This document shows, piece after piece, positions 1 through 8,318 of a stretch of 64,000 nt of DNA. Source of the DNA: Halobacillus salinarum (GTDB lineage: Bacteria; Bacillota; Bacilli; Bacillales; Halobacillaceae); assembly GCF_022919095.1 (NCBI RefSeq), contig NZ_CP095073.1, positions 1,178,001 to 1,242,000 of the forward strand. The letters run 5' to 3'. Position numbers and translations under genes: made by a program. The notes under the pieces were generated by a model. The model did no database searches. It was not told the origin of the DNA and saw only the letters and a program-made list of their open reading frames with translations. Position 1 is the stretch's first letter, and the number at the start of each line of letters is the position of its first letter.

Positions 1-316
1 CGATGAAACGCCGGTCGCCTTAGAGCGGACATGCTGGCCAAAAGATATCGGTGACATTCTAATCAAATATGACCTCGATGAAGCCCGCTATTATGAACTA
101 TTGGAAAACTACAAAGTGTACTTAAACCGGGCTAATGAAAAGATCTCTGCTATCAATGCAACCATTGATGAAGCGGATGCGCTTGGCATCCGGGCTGGCG
201 AAGCGCTGCTTGAGATGACGCGCTTAAGCTTTGGAGTGAATGATCGTCCCATTGAATATACGAAAACGAAATATCGAAATGATCAGTACCATTATAATAT
301 TGACCTGAAACGATAA
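1..316 (+). CDS. GntR-family transcriptional regulator, C-terminal part (UTRA ligand domain)
   Basis: The reading frame is open from the window edge, so the N-terminal winged-helix DNA-binding half is missing. The visible ~104 residues fit the end of a UTRA effector domain: an ER..WP-type strand, a helix-rich middle, 'LGI..G.ALLEMTRLSFGVNDRPIEYT', and a closing 'NDQYHYNIDL' strand. UTRA domains of GntR/HutC regulators bind sugar phosphates or related metabolites and release the DNA. The stop lies 16 nt before the next gene, so the regulator is probably co-transcribed with the aldolase and aldehyde dehydrogenase and controls them. The family call is firm; the effector is unknown. Confidence 0.85.
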   Translation, partial: DETPVALERTCWPKDIGDILIKYDLDEARYYELLENYKVYLNRANEKISAINATIDEADALGIRAGEALLEMTRLSFGVNDRPIEYTKTKYRNDQYHYNIDLKR

Positions 317-332
317 GAAGGAGGATTTTGTA

Positions 333-1223
333 ATGCCTTTTGTAAATGGAAAAACGATGCTTGAACAAGCCCGAAAGCATGGCTATGGAGTCGGTGCCTT
401 CAGTGCCCATAACGCTGAAACAATTGTCGCCATTCTAGAGGCGGCAGAAGAAAAGCAAGCGCCGGTTATGATTCAAATTGGACAGAAAGTCATTCAAACC
501 CTTGGGCTTGAACCGATGAAAGCAATGGTTGACAGCTTTGCCGAACATTATTCGATCCCAGTGGCCATCCACTTGGATCACAGCAGGGAGTTTGCTCAAA
601 CGATGCGCGCCATTCAGCTCGGCTTCCAATCGGTCATGTTTGATGGTTCAGCCCTATCGTTTGAAGAAAATACAACGATTTCACAACGCGTGGCAGCAGC
701 AGCGAAGGCGCTTGGTATCGGCAGCGAAGGCGAAATTGGCAAAATCGGCGGAACTGAGGATGACATTACAGTGGATGAAAAGGATGCTCTCATTACGACG
801 ACAGATGAAGCGCTTGATTTTGTCAACGCGACGGATGTCGATTACTTAGCGGTATCGATCGGCACCGCCCATGGTATCTATAAGGAAACACCGAAGCTCC
901 GTTTCGAGCGTTTAGAGGAAATTGCAAAAGCAGTAAATCGTCCGATTGTTCTTCATGGCGGCTCAGACGTACCTGACGAGCAGGTGAGGCAGGCCATTAC
1001 GCTTGGCATCGCCAAAATCAATGTAGATACTGAACTGCGCCAGGCCTATACGAAAGGTCTGCAGGCCTACATGAACGAGAATCCGGATGACTTTGTACTC
1101 GCCAATTCATTAGGGGAAGCGGGGCAAGTGATGAAGGAAAAAGTGAAAGAAAAGATTGACGTATTTGGAAGTACCGGGCGTGCCGCTGATTTCTACGTAA
1201 ATAAAAAGGTCGTAACGTTATAA
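333..1223 (+). CDS. Class II ketose-bisphosphate aldolase (Fba/GatY/IolJ family)
   Basis: 296 aa, the usual length for class II zinc aldolases. The start has a strong SD (AAGGAGG at about 318-324). Visible family motifs are 'HLDH' at residues 80-83 (catalytic Asp and zinc His), 'GSEGEIG', 'GTAHG' with a metal His, 'LHGGSDVP' and 'KINVDTELR'. It cleaves a phosphorylated ketose to DHAP and an aldehyde. Its neighbours are a GntR regulator and an aldehyde dehydrogenase, so the aldehyde product is probably oxidised by the next enzyme. The substrate cannot be read from the sequence. It is a diverged paralogue of the IolJ aldolase at 48039-48935. Confidence 0.88.
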   Translation: MPFVNGKTMLEQARKHGYGVGAFSAHNAETIVAILEAAEEKQAPVMIQIGQKVIQTLGLEPMKAMVDSFAEHYSIPVAIHLDHSREFAQTMRAIQLGFQSVMFDGSALSFEENTTISQRVAAAAKALGIGSEGEIGKIGGTEDDITVDEKDALITTTDEALDFVNATDVDYLAVSIGTAHGIYKETPKLRFERLEEIAKAVNRPIVLHGGSDVPDEQVRQAITLGIAKINVDTELRQAYTKGLQAYMNENPDDFVLANSLGEAGQVMKEKVKEKIDVFGSTGRAADFYVNKKVVTL

Positions 1224-1244
1224 TCTTTAAAGGAGGTCATCACA

Positions 1245-2678
1245 ATGAATGTAATGACAGCAGCCCATTCATACGGATTGTTTATCGGAGGTGAATGGGT
1301 CGACAAGCAGGAAACAGCCCCAGTCGTTAATAAATATACGCAAGCGGTGATGGCAGAAACAGCAGTCACCGAGAAAGAGGACGTCAAGCAAGCCGTGGAA
1401 GCAGCAAAATCTGCCTTTCAAACTCCATTTTCCATGTATGATCGCTACCAGATCCTGCTTAACGTCGCCCGTCTGTTACGAGAACATACAGACGAATTCG
1501 CAAATGTCATCGCTGAGGAAGTCGGCAAGCCGATCAATGAGGCCAAAGGAGAAGTAGCACGCTCCGCTTTAACGTTGGAAAATTCCGCAGAAGAGGCGAA
1601 GCGGATTCACGGAGAAGGTATTCCAGTGGAAGCAGCCCCCGGTTCAGAAAACCGCACCTCCTTTACCCGCCGTTATCCAGTCGGCATCGTTGCTGCAATC
1701 ACGCCATTTAACGTACCGTTAAACCTCGTCTGTCATAAAATTGGTCCGGCTATTGCCGCCGGTAACAGTGTGATCTTAAAGCCTGCCGAACAGACCCCTG
1801 TCTCAGCTCTATTACTGGCACGATTGTTTGAAAAAGCCGGTCTGCCAAAAGGCCGCCTAAATGTTCTAACAGGAGAAGGACATGTGATCGGGCCAATGCT
1901 GACAGCTCAACCTGATATCACAATGTTTACCTTTACCGGCAGCCCAAAAGTCGGGCAGTTGATTCGTGAACAAGCAGGTCTGCGTAACGTCGCTTTAGAG
2001 CTTGGAAATAATTCCGCTACCGTTGTTCATAGAGATGCCAATTTAGAGAAAGCTGCAGAACTTGTTGCACAGAAAAGCTTTAACAACGCCGGGCAGGTAT
2101 GTATTTCTGTCCAGAGAGTATACGTACACAAGGACATCTACGCAGAATTTTTACAAAAAGTGAAAGCTGCTGCTGAACAAATCAAACTTGGCGACCCGAA
2201 GGAAGAAGCAACTCAAATGGGACCGATGATTGCGGAGGAAGAAGCAGTACGCGTCGAACAATGGGTTAAGGAAGCCGTTGATCAGGGAGCCGTCGTCGAA
2301 ACGGGTGGAGTACGTGACGGTGTGTTCTTTCACCCGACCATTTTGACAAACGTTGATCAAGATATGAAAGTGTGCCGGCAGGAAGTGTTCGGTCCAGTTG
2401 TAGCCGTTGATGCCTATACAAAAGAAGAGGAAGTCATCAACCGCGTCAATGACTCGGAGTACGGACTGCAGGCAGGACTATTTACAAACAGCTTGTCCTT
2501 TGCAATGAAGGCCATGGACGAAATCCACGTCGGCGGATTGATGATTAATGATACTTCAGGATATCGTGTGGACCACATGCCATATGGCGGCGTGAAGAAG
2601 AGCGGAACGGGGAAAGAAGGACCGCGTTACGTCATCGAAGAAATGACCGAAGAAAAAATCATCGTGTTTAATCGATAG
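1245..2678 (+). CDS. NAD(P)-dependent aldehyde dehydrogenase
   Basis: 477 aa, full length for the ALDH superfamily. A strong SD (AAAGGAGGTC, 1228-1237) precedes ATG 1245. Visible motifs are the cofactor region 'TPFNVPLN' and 'ILKPAEQTPVSA', 'FTGSPKVG', the general-base segment 'ELGNNSA', and the nucleophile in 'NNAGQVCIS' (Cys about 286). The Asn after ELG departs from the common ELGG form. The gene is 21 nt behind the aldolase and is followed by a hairpin, so GntR-aldolase-ALDH form one unit. It probably oxidises the small (hydroxy)aldehyde made by the aldolase; lactaldehyde- and sulfolactaldehyde-type enzymes are alternatives that cannot be separated here. Confidence 0.88.
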   Translation: MNVMTAAHSYGLFIGGEWVDKQETAPVVNKYTQAVMAETAVTEKEDVKQAVEAAKSAFQTPFSMYDRYQILLNVARLLREHTDEFANVIAEEVGKPINEAKGEVARSALTLENSAEEAKRIHGEGIPVEAAPGSENRTSFTRRYPVGIVAAITPFNVPLNLVCHKIGPAIAAGNSVILKPAEQTPVSALLLARLFEKAGLPKGRLNVLTGEGHVIGPMLTAQPDITMFTFTGSPKVGQLIREQAGLRNVALELGNNSATVVHRDANLEKAAELVAQKSFNNAGQVCISVQRVYVHKDIYAEFLQKVKAAAEQIKLGDPKEEATQMGPMIAEEEAVRVEQWVKEAVDQGAVVETGGVRDGVFFHPTILTNVDQDMKVCRQEVFGPVVAVDAYTKEEEVINRVNDSEYGLQAGLFTNSLSFAMKAMDEIHVGGLMINDTSGYRVDHMPYGGVKKSGTGKEGPRYVIEEMTEEKIIVFNR

Positions 2679-2686
2679 CATGTCAG

Positions 2687-2716
2687 GAAGGGGACCTAGC
2701 TGGTTCCCTTCTTTCT
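2687..2716 (+). terminator. Hairpin after the aldehyde dehydrogenase gene
   Basis: A 10-bp stem (GAAGGGGACC / GGTTCCCTTC, with one G-T pair) and a 5-nt loop, followed by a short T-rich run. It lies just after the stop at 2678 and is probably an intrinsic terminator, possibly leaky, before the AEC transporter. Confidence 0.6.
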
Positions 2717-2744
2717 AACGCTTTAATGGCAGGAGAATACAATT

Positions 2745-3644
2745 ATGGCATTTATAACGATATTAATTCCCATCTTTGCTGTGCTTGGTACTGGATATAC
2801 CGTGCAGAAAATCTTCCATTTTGACACCGGGACGTTTTCCAAGCTCGCCCTGTACGTCCTCGTACCTTTTCTCGTTTTTCGTACGTTTTATGAGCAATCG
2901 ATCACTTTTTCCTACGTATATATAACGATTTATATGCTCGGTCTGTGTATCATCATTATTCTTATGGTCAGCATGATCGCAAAAGTCCGCAAGTATAGCG
3001 AAAAGGAACGTTGCGGGCTTGTGCTTTCCTGTGCGTTTACGAACAACGGCAATTATGGAACCCCGCTCATTTTGTTTTTATTCGGAACGGCCGGAATGGA
3101 GACAGCCATTGTCTTGATGGTGCTCCAGCAATTGTTGATGAGTACATTAGGCGTCTACTATGCAGCCAAAGGAAGTGACGACGCCGACGGAATTAAAGCC
3201 GCTATGCGCGCTGTCCGCCGTATGCCGATGGTCTATGGAGCGATAACAGGTGTACTCTTTCATAGCCTGCACATTCCGCTGGGAGAACTGAAGGAGGCCA
3301 TCGATTTGGTTGCTGATGCTGCGATTCCATTGATTATGCTTACGATGGGCATGCAGCTCGCCAATATCCACGTAAAAAAACTAGAGATACAGAAAGTCTC
3401 AACCATCCTTATCATTAAGCTTTTGGCAGCCCCGCTAATTGCGACCATGCTAGTTATTTGGATGCCCGTTGATCCATTAATCAAGCAAATCATGATCATT
3501 ATGGCTGCCACCCCGACTGCTGCCAATACAACGATGTACGCGATCCAATTCCAAACGGAACCACAGACGGTTACGAGTGCCACGCTTGCAACAACGGTTC
3601 TGAGTCTTGTGACGATCCCGGTGGTCATTTATTTGGTGGTTTAA
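2745..3644 (+). CDS. AEC-family (auxin efflux carrier type) transporter
   Basis: 299 aa and highly hydrophobic, with about ten predicted membrane segments in two halves, as in the AEC/BASS fold. It opens with 'IPIFAVLGTGY', and the middle has 'CAFTNNGNYGTPL', a signature of this family in which the N-G-NYG segment lies at the transport site. Bacterial members move small carboxylates such as malate or malonate. SD CAGGAGAA precedes ATG 2745. It follows the aldolase/ALDH unit in the same direction, so it may export or import the carboxylate made there; that link is inferred from position only. Confidence 0.8.
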   Translation: MAFITILIPIFAVLGTGYTVQKIFHFDTGTFSKLALYVLVPFLVFRTFYEQSITFSYVYITIYMLGLCIIIILMVSMIAKVRKYSEKERCGLVLSCAFTNNGNYGTPLILFLFGTAGMETAIVLMVLQQLLMSTLGVYYAAKGSDDADGIKAAMRAVRRMPMVYGAITGVLFHSLHIPLGELKEAIDLVADAAIPLIMLTMGMQLANIHVKKLEIQKVSTILIIKLLAAPLIATMLVIWMPVDPLIKQIMIIMAATPTAANTTMYAIQFQTEPQTVTSATLATTVLSLVTIPVVIYLVV

Positions 3645-3701
3645 GAGCTGTGGGAAAGATTCTAGTGGCGGTATGCAGGCCATTTGATTAACTAATATTC
3701 T

Positions 3702-3737
3702 AAAAGAAGAGTCCAATTTTAGCTGGACTCTTCTTTT
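3702..3737. terminator. Bidirectional terminator between convergent genes
   Basis: A perfect 14-bp stem (AAAAGAAGAGTCCA / TGGACTCTTCTTTT) with an 8-nt loop, and A/T runs on both sides. It serves the + strand AEC gene and the convergent esterase gene. Confidence 0.85.
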
Positions 3738-3800
3738 ATTGTTCTAGGAAGAAATAAATTGTTCAAAGATGCCGATATATAGTAATAGATTTCAGCCAAT

Positions 3801-4610
3801 TTAAGAAGAAATAAATTCTTGGTTTATTAACCACTTTTCACATAAATCCGTCCATCCACTGACCACGTCATGATCTTCGGCAAGTCCTAAACCATGACGA
3901 CCGTTAGGGAAAATATGCATTTCAAAGGGTACGCTGTGTTTACTTAATGCTTGAGCGAATAAAAGGCTGTTTTCCACCGGAACCGAGCCGTCATCAGCGG
4001 TATGCCATAGAAAGGTTGGCGGGTTAGCTGTTGAAGCGTTCTTTTCGTTGGATAGTAAGAGCCGATCTTGATCGGTTGCATTTTCTCCTAATAAATTCAC
4101 CATAGATCCCTCATGATAATGCTCCACAAAGGAAATGACAGGATAGCATAAGATGGCCATATCCGGTCTGCTGCTTTCCTGTTCGATGACATCGCTGGAG
4201 TTCGGATCTCCTCGATCAAATTGTGTAGCGGCTGTTGAAACAAGGTGGCCGCCAGCTGAAAATCCAAGGGCACCAATCTGATGTTTATCTAAATTCCATT
4301 TCTCAGCATGATACCGTACATATCTAATGGCACGTTGGAGATCAAGTAATGGAATAGGATGGTTATAAGGAAAGACTCTGTAATCGAGAACAAAGGCGGA
4401 GAGCCCGATGCTGTTTAACCATTTGGCCACAGGAGCTCCTTCATGATCAGCACGTCTGGCATATCCTCCTCCTGGACAGACGATGACGGCGCCGTGTTTG
4501 TCTCGGCGGTCCAATAGGTAGGGTGTGATAACAGGTTCTAATTCATCTGGTTTTCCTGTGTTGAAGGGGGCTTGATCTTTCCATAATAAATATGTAATTA
4601 GAATCTCCAC
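3801..4610 (-). CDS. Alpha/beta hydrolase, acetyl-esterase/lipase type (BD-FAE-like)
   Basis: 269 aa. The oxyanion region 'VCPGGGYARRA' is followed by the nucleophile elbow 'GFSAGGH' (Ser about 126), the acid in 'WHTADDGSVP' and the His in 'NGRHGLGL'. This is the full triad of the carbohydrate-esterase-like branch. No signal peptide is seen, so it is probably cytoplasmic and removes acetyl groups from imported sugars or other small esters. The start is uncertain: the GTG at 4610 overlaps the only SD-like sequence (GGTGGAG), so a codon slightly downstream may be used. It appears to be a single-gene unit. Confidence 0.82.
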   Translation of the reverse strand: MEILITYLLWKDQAPFNTGKPDELEPVITPYLLDRRDKHGAVIVCPGGGYARRADHEGAPVAKWLNSIGLSAFVLDYRVFPYNHPIPLLDLQRAIRYVRYHAEKWNLDKHQIGALGFSAGGHLVSTAATQFDRGDPNSSDVIEQESSRPDMAILCYPVISFVEHYHEGSMVNLLGENATDQDRLLLSNEKNASTANPPTFLWHTADDGSVPVENSLLFAQALSKHSVPFEMHIFPNGRHGLGLAEDHDVVSGWTDLCEKWLINQEFISS

Positions 4611-4710
4611 CTAGCATTTTTTATTATTGTACCATTCTTCCAGTATCACTCTATTTTTCAGGGTGATTCTATGAAATTATAGATGAGAGGTAGGTAGAGA
4701 TACAACTATA

Positions 4711-4738
4711 GAAGAGTTTAGCGTCTGCTAAACTCTTC
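4711..4738. terminator. 12-bp hairpin between the esterase gene and the TOMM operon
   Basis: GAAGAGTTTAGC / GCTAAACTCTTC with a 4-nt loop. There is no good T run on either strand. It lies downstream of the TOMM operon (minus strand) and may end that transcript or protect its 3' end. Confidence 0.5.
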
Positions 4739-4875
4739 ATCCATCCTTCATTCAAACACCTCAAAAAGTTATACTCCCAGCAATAGTAATGCAATACTAC
4801 TCTTAGTGTTTCAAACGCTTCGCACAAATTTGCATACCACGCATAATGAATCGAACAAACCGCTCCCTATCGACC

Positions 4876-6387
4876 TCACCCAAGCAGACCTCCTTTTAAC
4901 CAGCTTTTCGGACGGTAATACCCAATCGGAATTTGAATCAGTGTCGTTTCGCCTCTCGATTCCAAACCATAAATCTGGTCGCATGTTTGGACGTCAAACC
5001 CGAGCAGCGGGTGACCGTTCATGCCAAGGGCGCTTGCTGTGAGAAGCAGGCGCTGCAGAAGCATGCCGGCTTCCATGTGCTGAATGCGGTAACCGCGGTA
5101 GCCGAGATCGTCTTTGTAGTGATCGCGGTCGCCCGCAATATGAAGGCAGAGGGGGACTTCGTGCAGGTTGACGTTATCGAGCGTCATGCCTTGCTGGAGC
5201 GGCAGCCGAAAATCACCTTCCTTCACTTTCACGAATGCATGGGAGGGGGCGTCATATTTATAAGCACCGTCTGGCAAGCCTTCCACTTGATAAAAGCAGC
5301 CGTAAATGGAAAGGCGAGGCGCAGAATCTTGGGATGCTTCTTTTAATAATGAGGAAACCGTGGCTGAATCAACTTTTTTCAAAACAAAGTCCATGTCCGG
5401 TGAATAACGGTTCCGGCAGGCTTTGGCCAAGTCGTAATCAAGCTTCTTTGTTTGTGGCAGCAGCCATTTTTTTTCAGCTTCAATTGAAGGCTTCCTATTT
5501 AACGAACGGAAATCGTCCGTTGATTGGAGCATGGCTGCCTCGTTGATCTCGACCAGATCAGAGAAATCGAGCACGTTTTTTGAACGTTCGCAGGCTACCG
5601 CTTTGATTGCGGGAATCGTTTGACTTAAGGAGGAAGCAGAGAGATCGGAAGGTAGTGTTGGTGCTCTGCCTCCACGTAAAGGGAGTACGGCATACGTGCT
5701 TTCTTCATCGCTGTTAAGCCCGAGTAAATGATTCAACGCATCGTCGAGAAAATGAAAATGGACGGTAGGTTCATAACGAAACGGTTTGCTTATTTCGTAC
5801 AGCTGCCCTATCAATGCTCCGGCATCCAACCCTTGCAGCCGGTAAGCGAAATTGTGGTATTTAAAAAAGTTTTTCCAAAAACGCGCTGTAAGGATGATTG
5901 TTGCGAAGCTGCTTGAATGCTCGACACGGGTTCCGAGCGCTTTTTCTATATAGTCATTAAACGTACCTTCACGGAGGAGGAGCAGGCGGTGATGGGCGTT
6001 GTCATAATGGTAAATGCCGTTTGGCAGCTCATCGGTTTGCAAATACAGGTACAGTTCGTTTGGATACAACCCGCCTCCGGAGGGAGCGAACCGGCGGAAG
6101 GACGTGTACGTTTCTCCAGGCTTGCCGTCTGATGAGGTCACCGTCTCACTGTATTGAGTTAGTCCATAGACATACCAGAGAAAATAGCTGAGCTGCTTTC
6201 GTTCCGGCATGTGGCCGAAGTTTTGTTCAGACAAAGTTAATGGAATGTCGTCAGCTAAAGGGATCTCGGGTAAATCGCGATAGATTTTATAAGACAGTGG
6301 CGCATCTTCCCAGTCGACTTCCCAGTCCGGTGGGATGACCCGCTCGCTGTGAAAATGCAAATCGTGTAAAAACAAATCAAGATCCAT
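4876..6387 (-). CDS. SagB-type TOMM dehydrogenase (azoline oxidase), tandem nitroreductase fold
   Basis: 503 aa. The N-terminal half is a SagB/ThcOx nitroreductase-fold FMN enzyme: the signature 'RRFAPSGGGLYPNE' lies at residues 98-111, followed by 'LPNGIYHYD'. The C-terminal half (about 310-503) repeats the pattern in weaker form ('CRNRYSPDM', 'LPDGAYKYD', then a helix before 'ALGMNGHPLLGFD'). It therefore looks like two tandem nitroreductase domains. SagB-type enzymes oxidise thiazolines/oxazolines to thiazoles/oxazoles using FMN. It starts 11 nt after the cyclodehydratase stop with SD AAGGAGG and is the last gene of the operon. Confidence 0.9.
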   Translation of the reverse strand: MDLDLFLHDLHFHSERVIPPDWEVDWEDAPLSYKIYRDLPEIPLADDIPLTLSEQNFGHMPERKQLSYFLWYVYGLTQYSETVTSSDGKPGETYTSFRRFAPSGGGLYPNELYLYLQTDELPNGIYHYDNAHHRLLLLREGTFNDYIEKALGTRVEHSSSFATIILTARFWKNFFKYHNFAYRLQGLDAGALIGQLYEISKPFRYEPTVHFHFLDDALNHLLGLNSDEESTYAVLPLRGGRAPTLPSDLSASSLSQTIPAIKAVACERSKNVLDFSDLVEINEAAMLQSTDDFRSLNRKPSIEAEKKWLLPQTKKLDYDLAKACRNRYSPDMDFVLKKVDSATVSSLLKEASQDSAPRLSIYGCFYQVEGLPDGAYKYDAPSHAFVKVKEGDFRLPLQQGMTLDNVNLHEVPLCLHIAGDRDHYKDDLGYRGYRIQHMEAGMLLQRLLLTASALGMNGHPLLGFDVQTCDQIYGLESRGETTLIQIPIGYYRPKSWLKGGLLG

Positions 6388-6398
6388 GACGTTCCTCC

Positions 6399-8318
6399 TT
6401 AAGGAAACGGGTGCGGATAGGGATTCAGCTCTTCCGGTGTCAAATCTTTTTCAAAGTAGCCCAGTGTTTTCGGGACGGTGAGCACGCGTGATAAGCCTGT
6501 AAAACGGCGCAGGTGATGACCGAATGTCATCGGCAGCATTCCCGGAATAAGCACCTTCACACAGTGGAGGCCGTTGCGGCTGATTTCACTTGACGTCTGG
6601 TCGACGACAATGACGTCGAGGTTTAACTGGTCGAATTCCTGAAGAAGGTTTTTCAAGTCCTCCGTCAAATCAGCGTGGCTTTGTTTCTTTTCGAACGCTT
6701 CTGCAAAAGATTGCTGAATGGGTTGGTCTAATAAAAAGTCGAGCCGTTCTTCTGCTTCTGGAAGAGCATAAAGCATGCCGTGGTCCTCCATTTTTTCAAC
6801 GAGCCAATCGTTCTGCAGCATGCTTGCATATTCGGCTTTATTTTTTTCAAACTGTTTATTCAACGGCTTAATCATGCCGATGCTTTCAAAAATTGCACTC
6901 TTAACAGCGCTAACCGGATCGAAGGAGGCGCCGGCGGCACACATGAGATTCATGCCTTCGGCGTTCGGATCCGTTTTCTTAACAATCGTAAATAGGCACG
7001 GAACGCTGTGGTCCATGGAGGCGTTGTATAAATAGAGCTCGTAGCCTTCTTCCTTCATGCGGTCGAGCATTAAGGTGAGCTCTTTGTCTTCGCTCGAATA
7101 AGGATCGATCCGCGGCAGGGCAAGCTTAGCATACCAGGTCATGAGAAAGGAATCGCGTTCGAGTACTTCCATGATCCCATGAAAAATCGCTTCCTCAAGG
7201 CTCCCGCCAAGTGCGCAGCCGTTGGATGTTTCAAATACAAACCCATCGCCGCATCCCATGCTGTAGTATGCGAGCCGTTCGGGAACGAGGATTGTTTTTT
7301 TGGCGATTAGTGAATATCCCCACACCCAGTGCATTTTTTGGTCAGGACTAAAAGGTGTAAAAGGAAAATCCTCCTTCGCATACTGATTTTCTGAATGAAC
7401 GCCGACTTTTAACGGATGAAGGGCTGACTTTAAGTTGTTGTAACAGTCATAAACGACTGTTGCTTTCCCTTTCGGTGCGATGCCGCATGATCGTTCCAGT
7501 CCTTCTAAAATGGCGGTCATTTCACTGACAGCATAAGTTGTGGTCCGGCCGGCTGTCCCTTCGTCGCCGTTCATTAACGGCAGGTTGACGATGACATCGG
7601 CAAACGGGGTCTCAAAGTCGATCAATTTGCTGTTCATTAATCCTGTGCGGGAATCAAGGTAATCGTGCTCAAGATTCTTGCTTAGTTCACGAAGTGATTT
7701 GGAGCGGTAGCTGTTGGGACTGATTTTCATGCTGGGTTGAAGTTCAATTTTTTCTGGGGCATCGTCAGGGACAGTACAGCAGACAGGGCACTCGGGATAT
7801 GGCAGAATAACGTGACGGGTCGTTTCCAGCGTCTTTACATTGATCAACGTCATCGTTTCATCAGCGTTTTCGCTAAGAATACGTTCGACTTCAGCGGTGA
7901 TGAGCTGAGCCATATGGGTAAGGCCTGCTTCAGAGATCCACTCATCATGAACCATCTGCCCGCTGTGCTGAAGCTCGTGATAAATGTGCCAAAGGTCGTT
8001 CCGATCCTTCGCTGCGGTCAACTTTCTGGCGTCGGCACATTGGGAGCAGCCCGGAGTATTAGGATCCACCCATGGACCGATGACGCCTTCGCCAAAACTT
8101 ACAAACCCCCGGAGCCAGGGAACGCCGTAAGCACGGGCCGCTTCTTCTGCTTTTAAATGAGCGGCTGGATTCCAGTGATCCTCGAGCACAAGAAGGAGGG
8201 TGTCTTTTTCCAAAGGTTGATCGAAGGGGCCCAGTCTTCTCAGCTGATAGTTTGGGGACAGCTGCTGAATGACGTGTTCAGCTAACTGTCCTTTTCCTGC
8301 AACGGATATGGAAGTCAT
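6399..8318 (-). CDS. Fused TOMM cyclodehydratase: E1-like/ThiF-like domain plus YcaO domain
   Basis: 639 aa from ATG 8318, which overlaps the upstream stop as ATGA and has AGGAGG 7 nt before it. The N-terminal ~200 residues are the E1-like partner domain, with paired zinc cysteines (CSQC at 91-94 and CPVC at 177-180). From about 240 onward is YcaO: 'LEGLERSCG', 'EVLERDSF' and 'KSAIFES' carry the ATP/Mg acidic residues, and the protein ends in 'YPHPFP', the PxPxP tail typical of azoline-forming YcaO enzymes. The enzyme uses ATP to cyclise Cys (or Ser/Thr) side chains onto the preceding amide. The partner is the precursor at 10318-10608. Confidence 0.93.
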   Translation of the reverse strand: MTSISVAGKGQLAEHVIQQLSPNYQLRRLGPFDQPLEKDTLLLVLEDHWNPAAHLKAEEAARAYGVPWLRGFVSFGEGVIGPWVDPNTPGCSQCADARKLTAAKDRNDLWHIYHELQHSGQMVHDEWISEAGLTHMAQLITAEVERILSENADETMTLINVKTLETTRHVILPYPECPVCCTVPDDAPEKIELQPSMKISPNSYRSKSLRELSKNLEHDYLDSRTGLMNSKLIDFETPFADVIVNLPLMNGDEGTAGRTTTYAVSEMTAILEGLERSCGIAPKGKATVVYDCYNNLKSALHPLKVGVHSENQYAKEDFPFTPFSPDQKMHWVWGYSLIAKKTILVPERLAYYSMGCGDGFVFETSNGCALGGSLEEAIFHGIMEVLERDSFLMTWYAKLALPRIDPYSSEDKELTLMLDRMKEEGYELYLYNASMDHSVPCLFTIVKKTDPNAEGMNLMCAAGASFDPVSAVKSAIFESIGMIKPLNKQFEKNKAEYASMLQNDWLVEKMEDHGMLYALPEAEERLDFLLDQPIQQSFAEAFEKKQSHADLTEDLKNLLQEFDQLNLDVIVVDQTSSEISRNGLHCVKVLIPGMLPMTFGHHLRRFTGLSRVLTVPKTLGYFEKDLTPEELNPYPHPFP

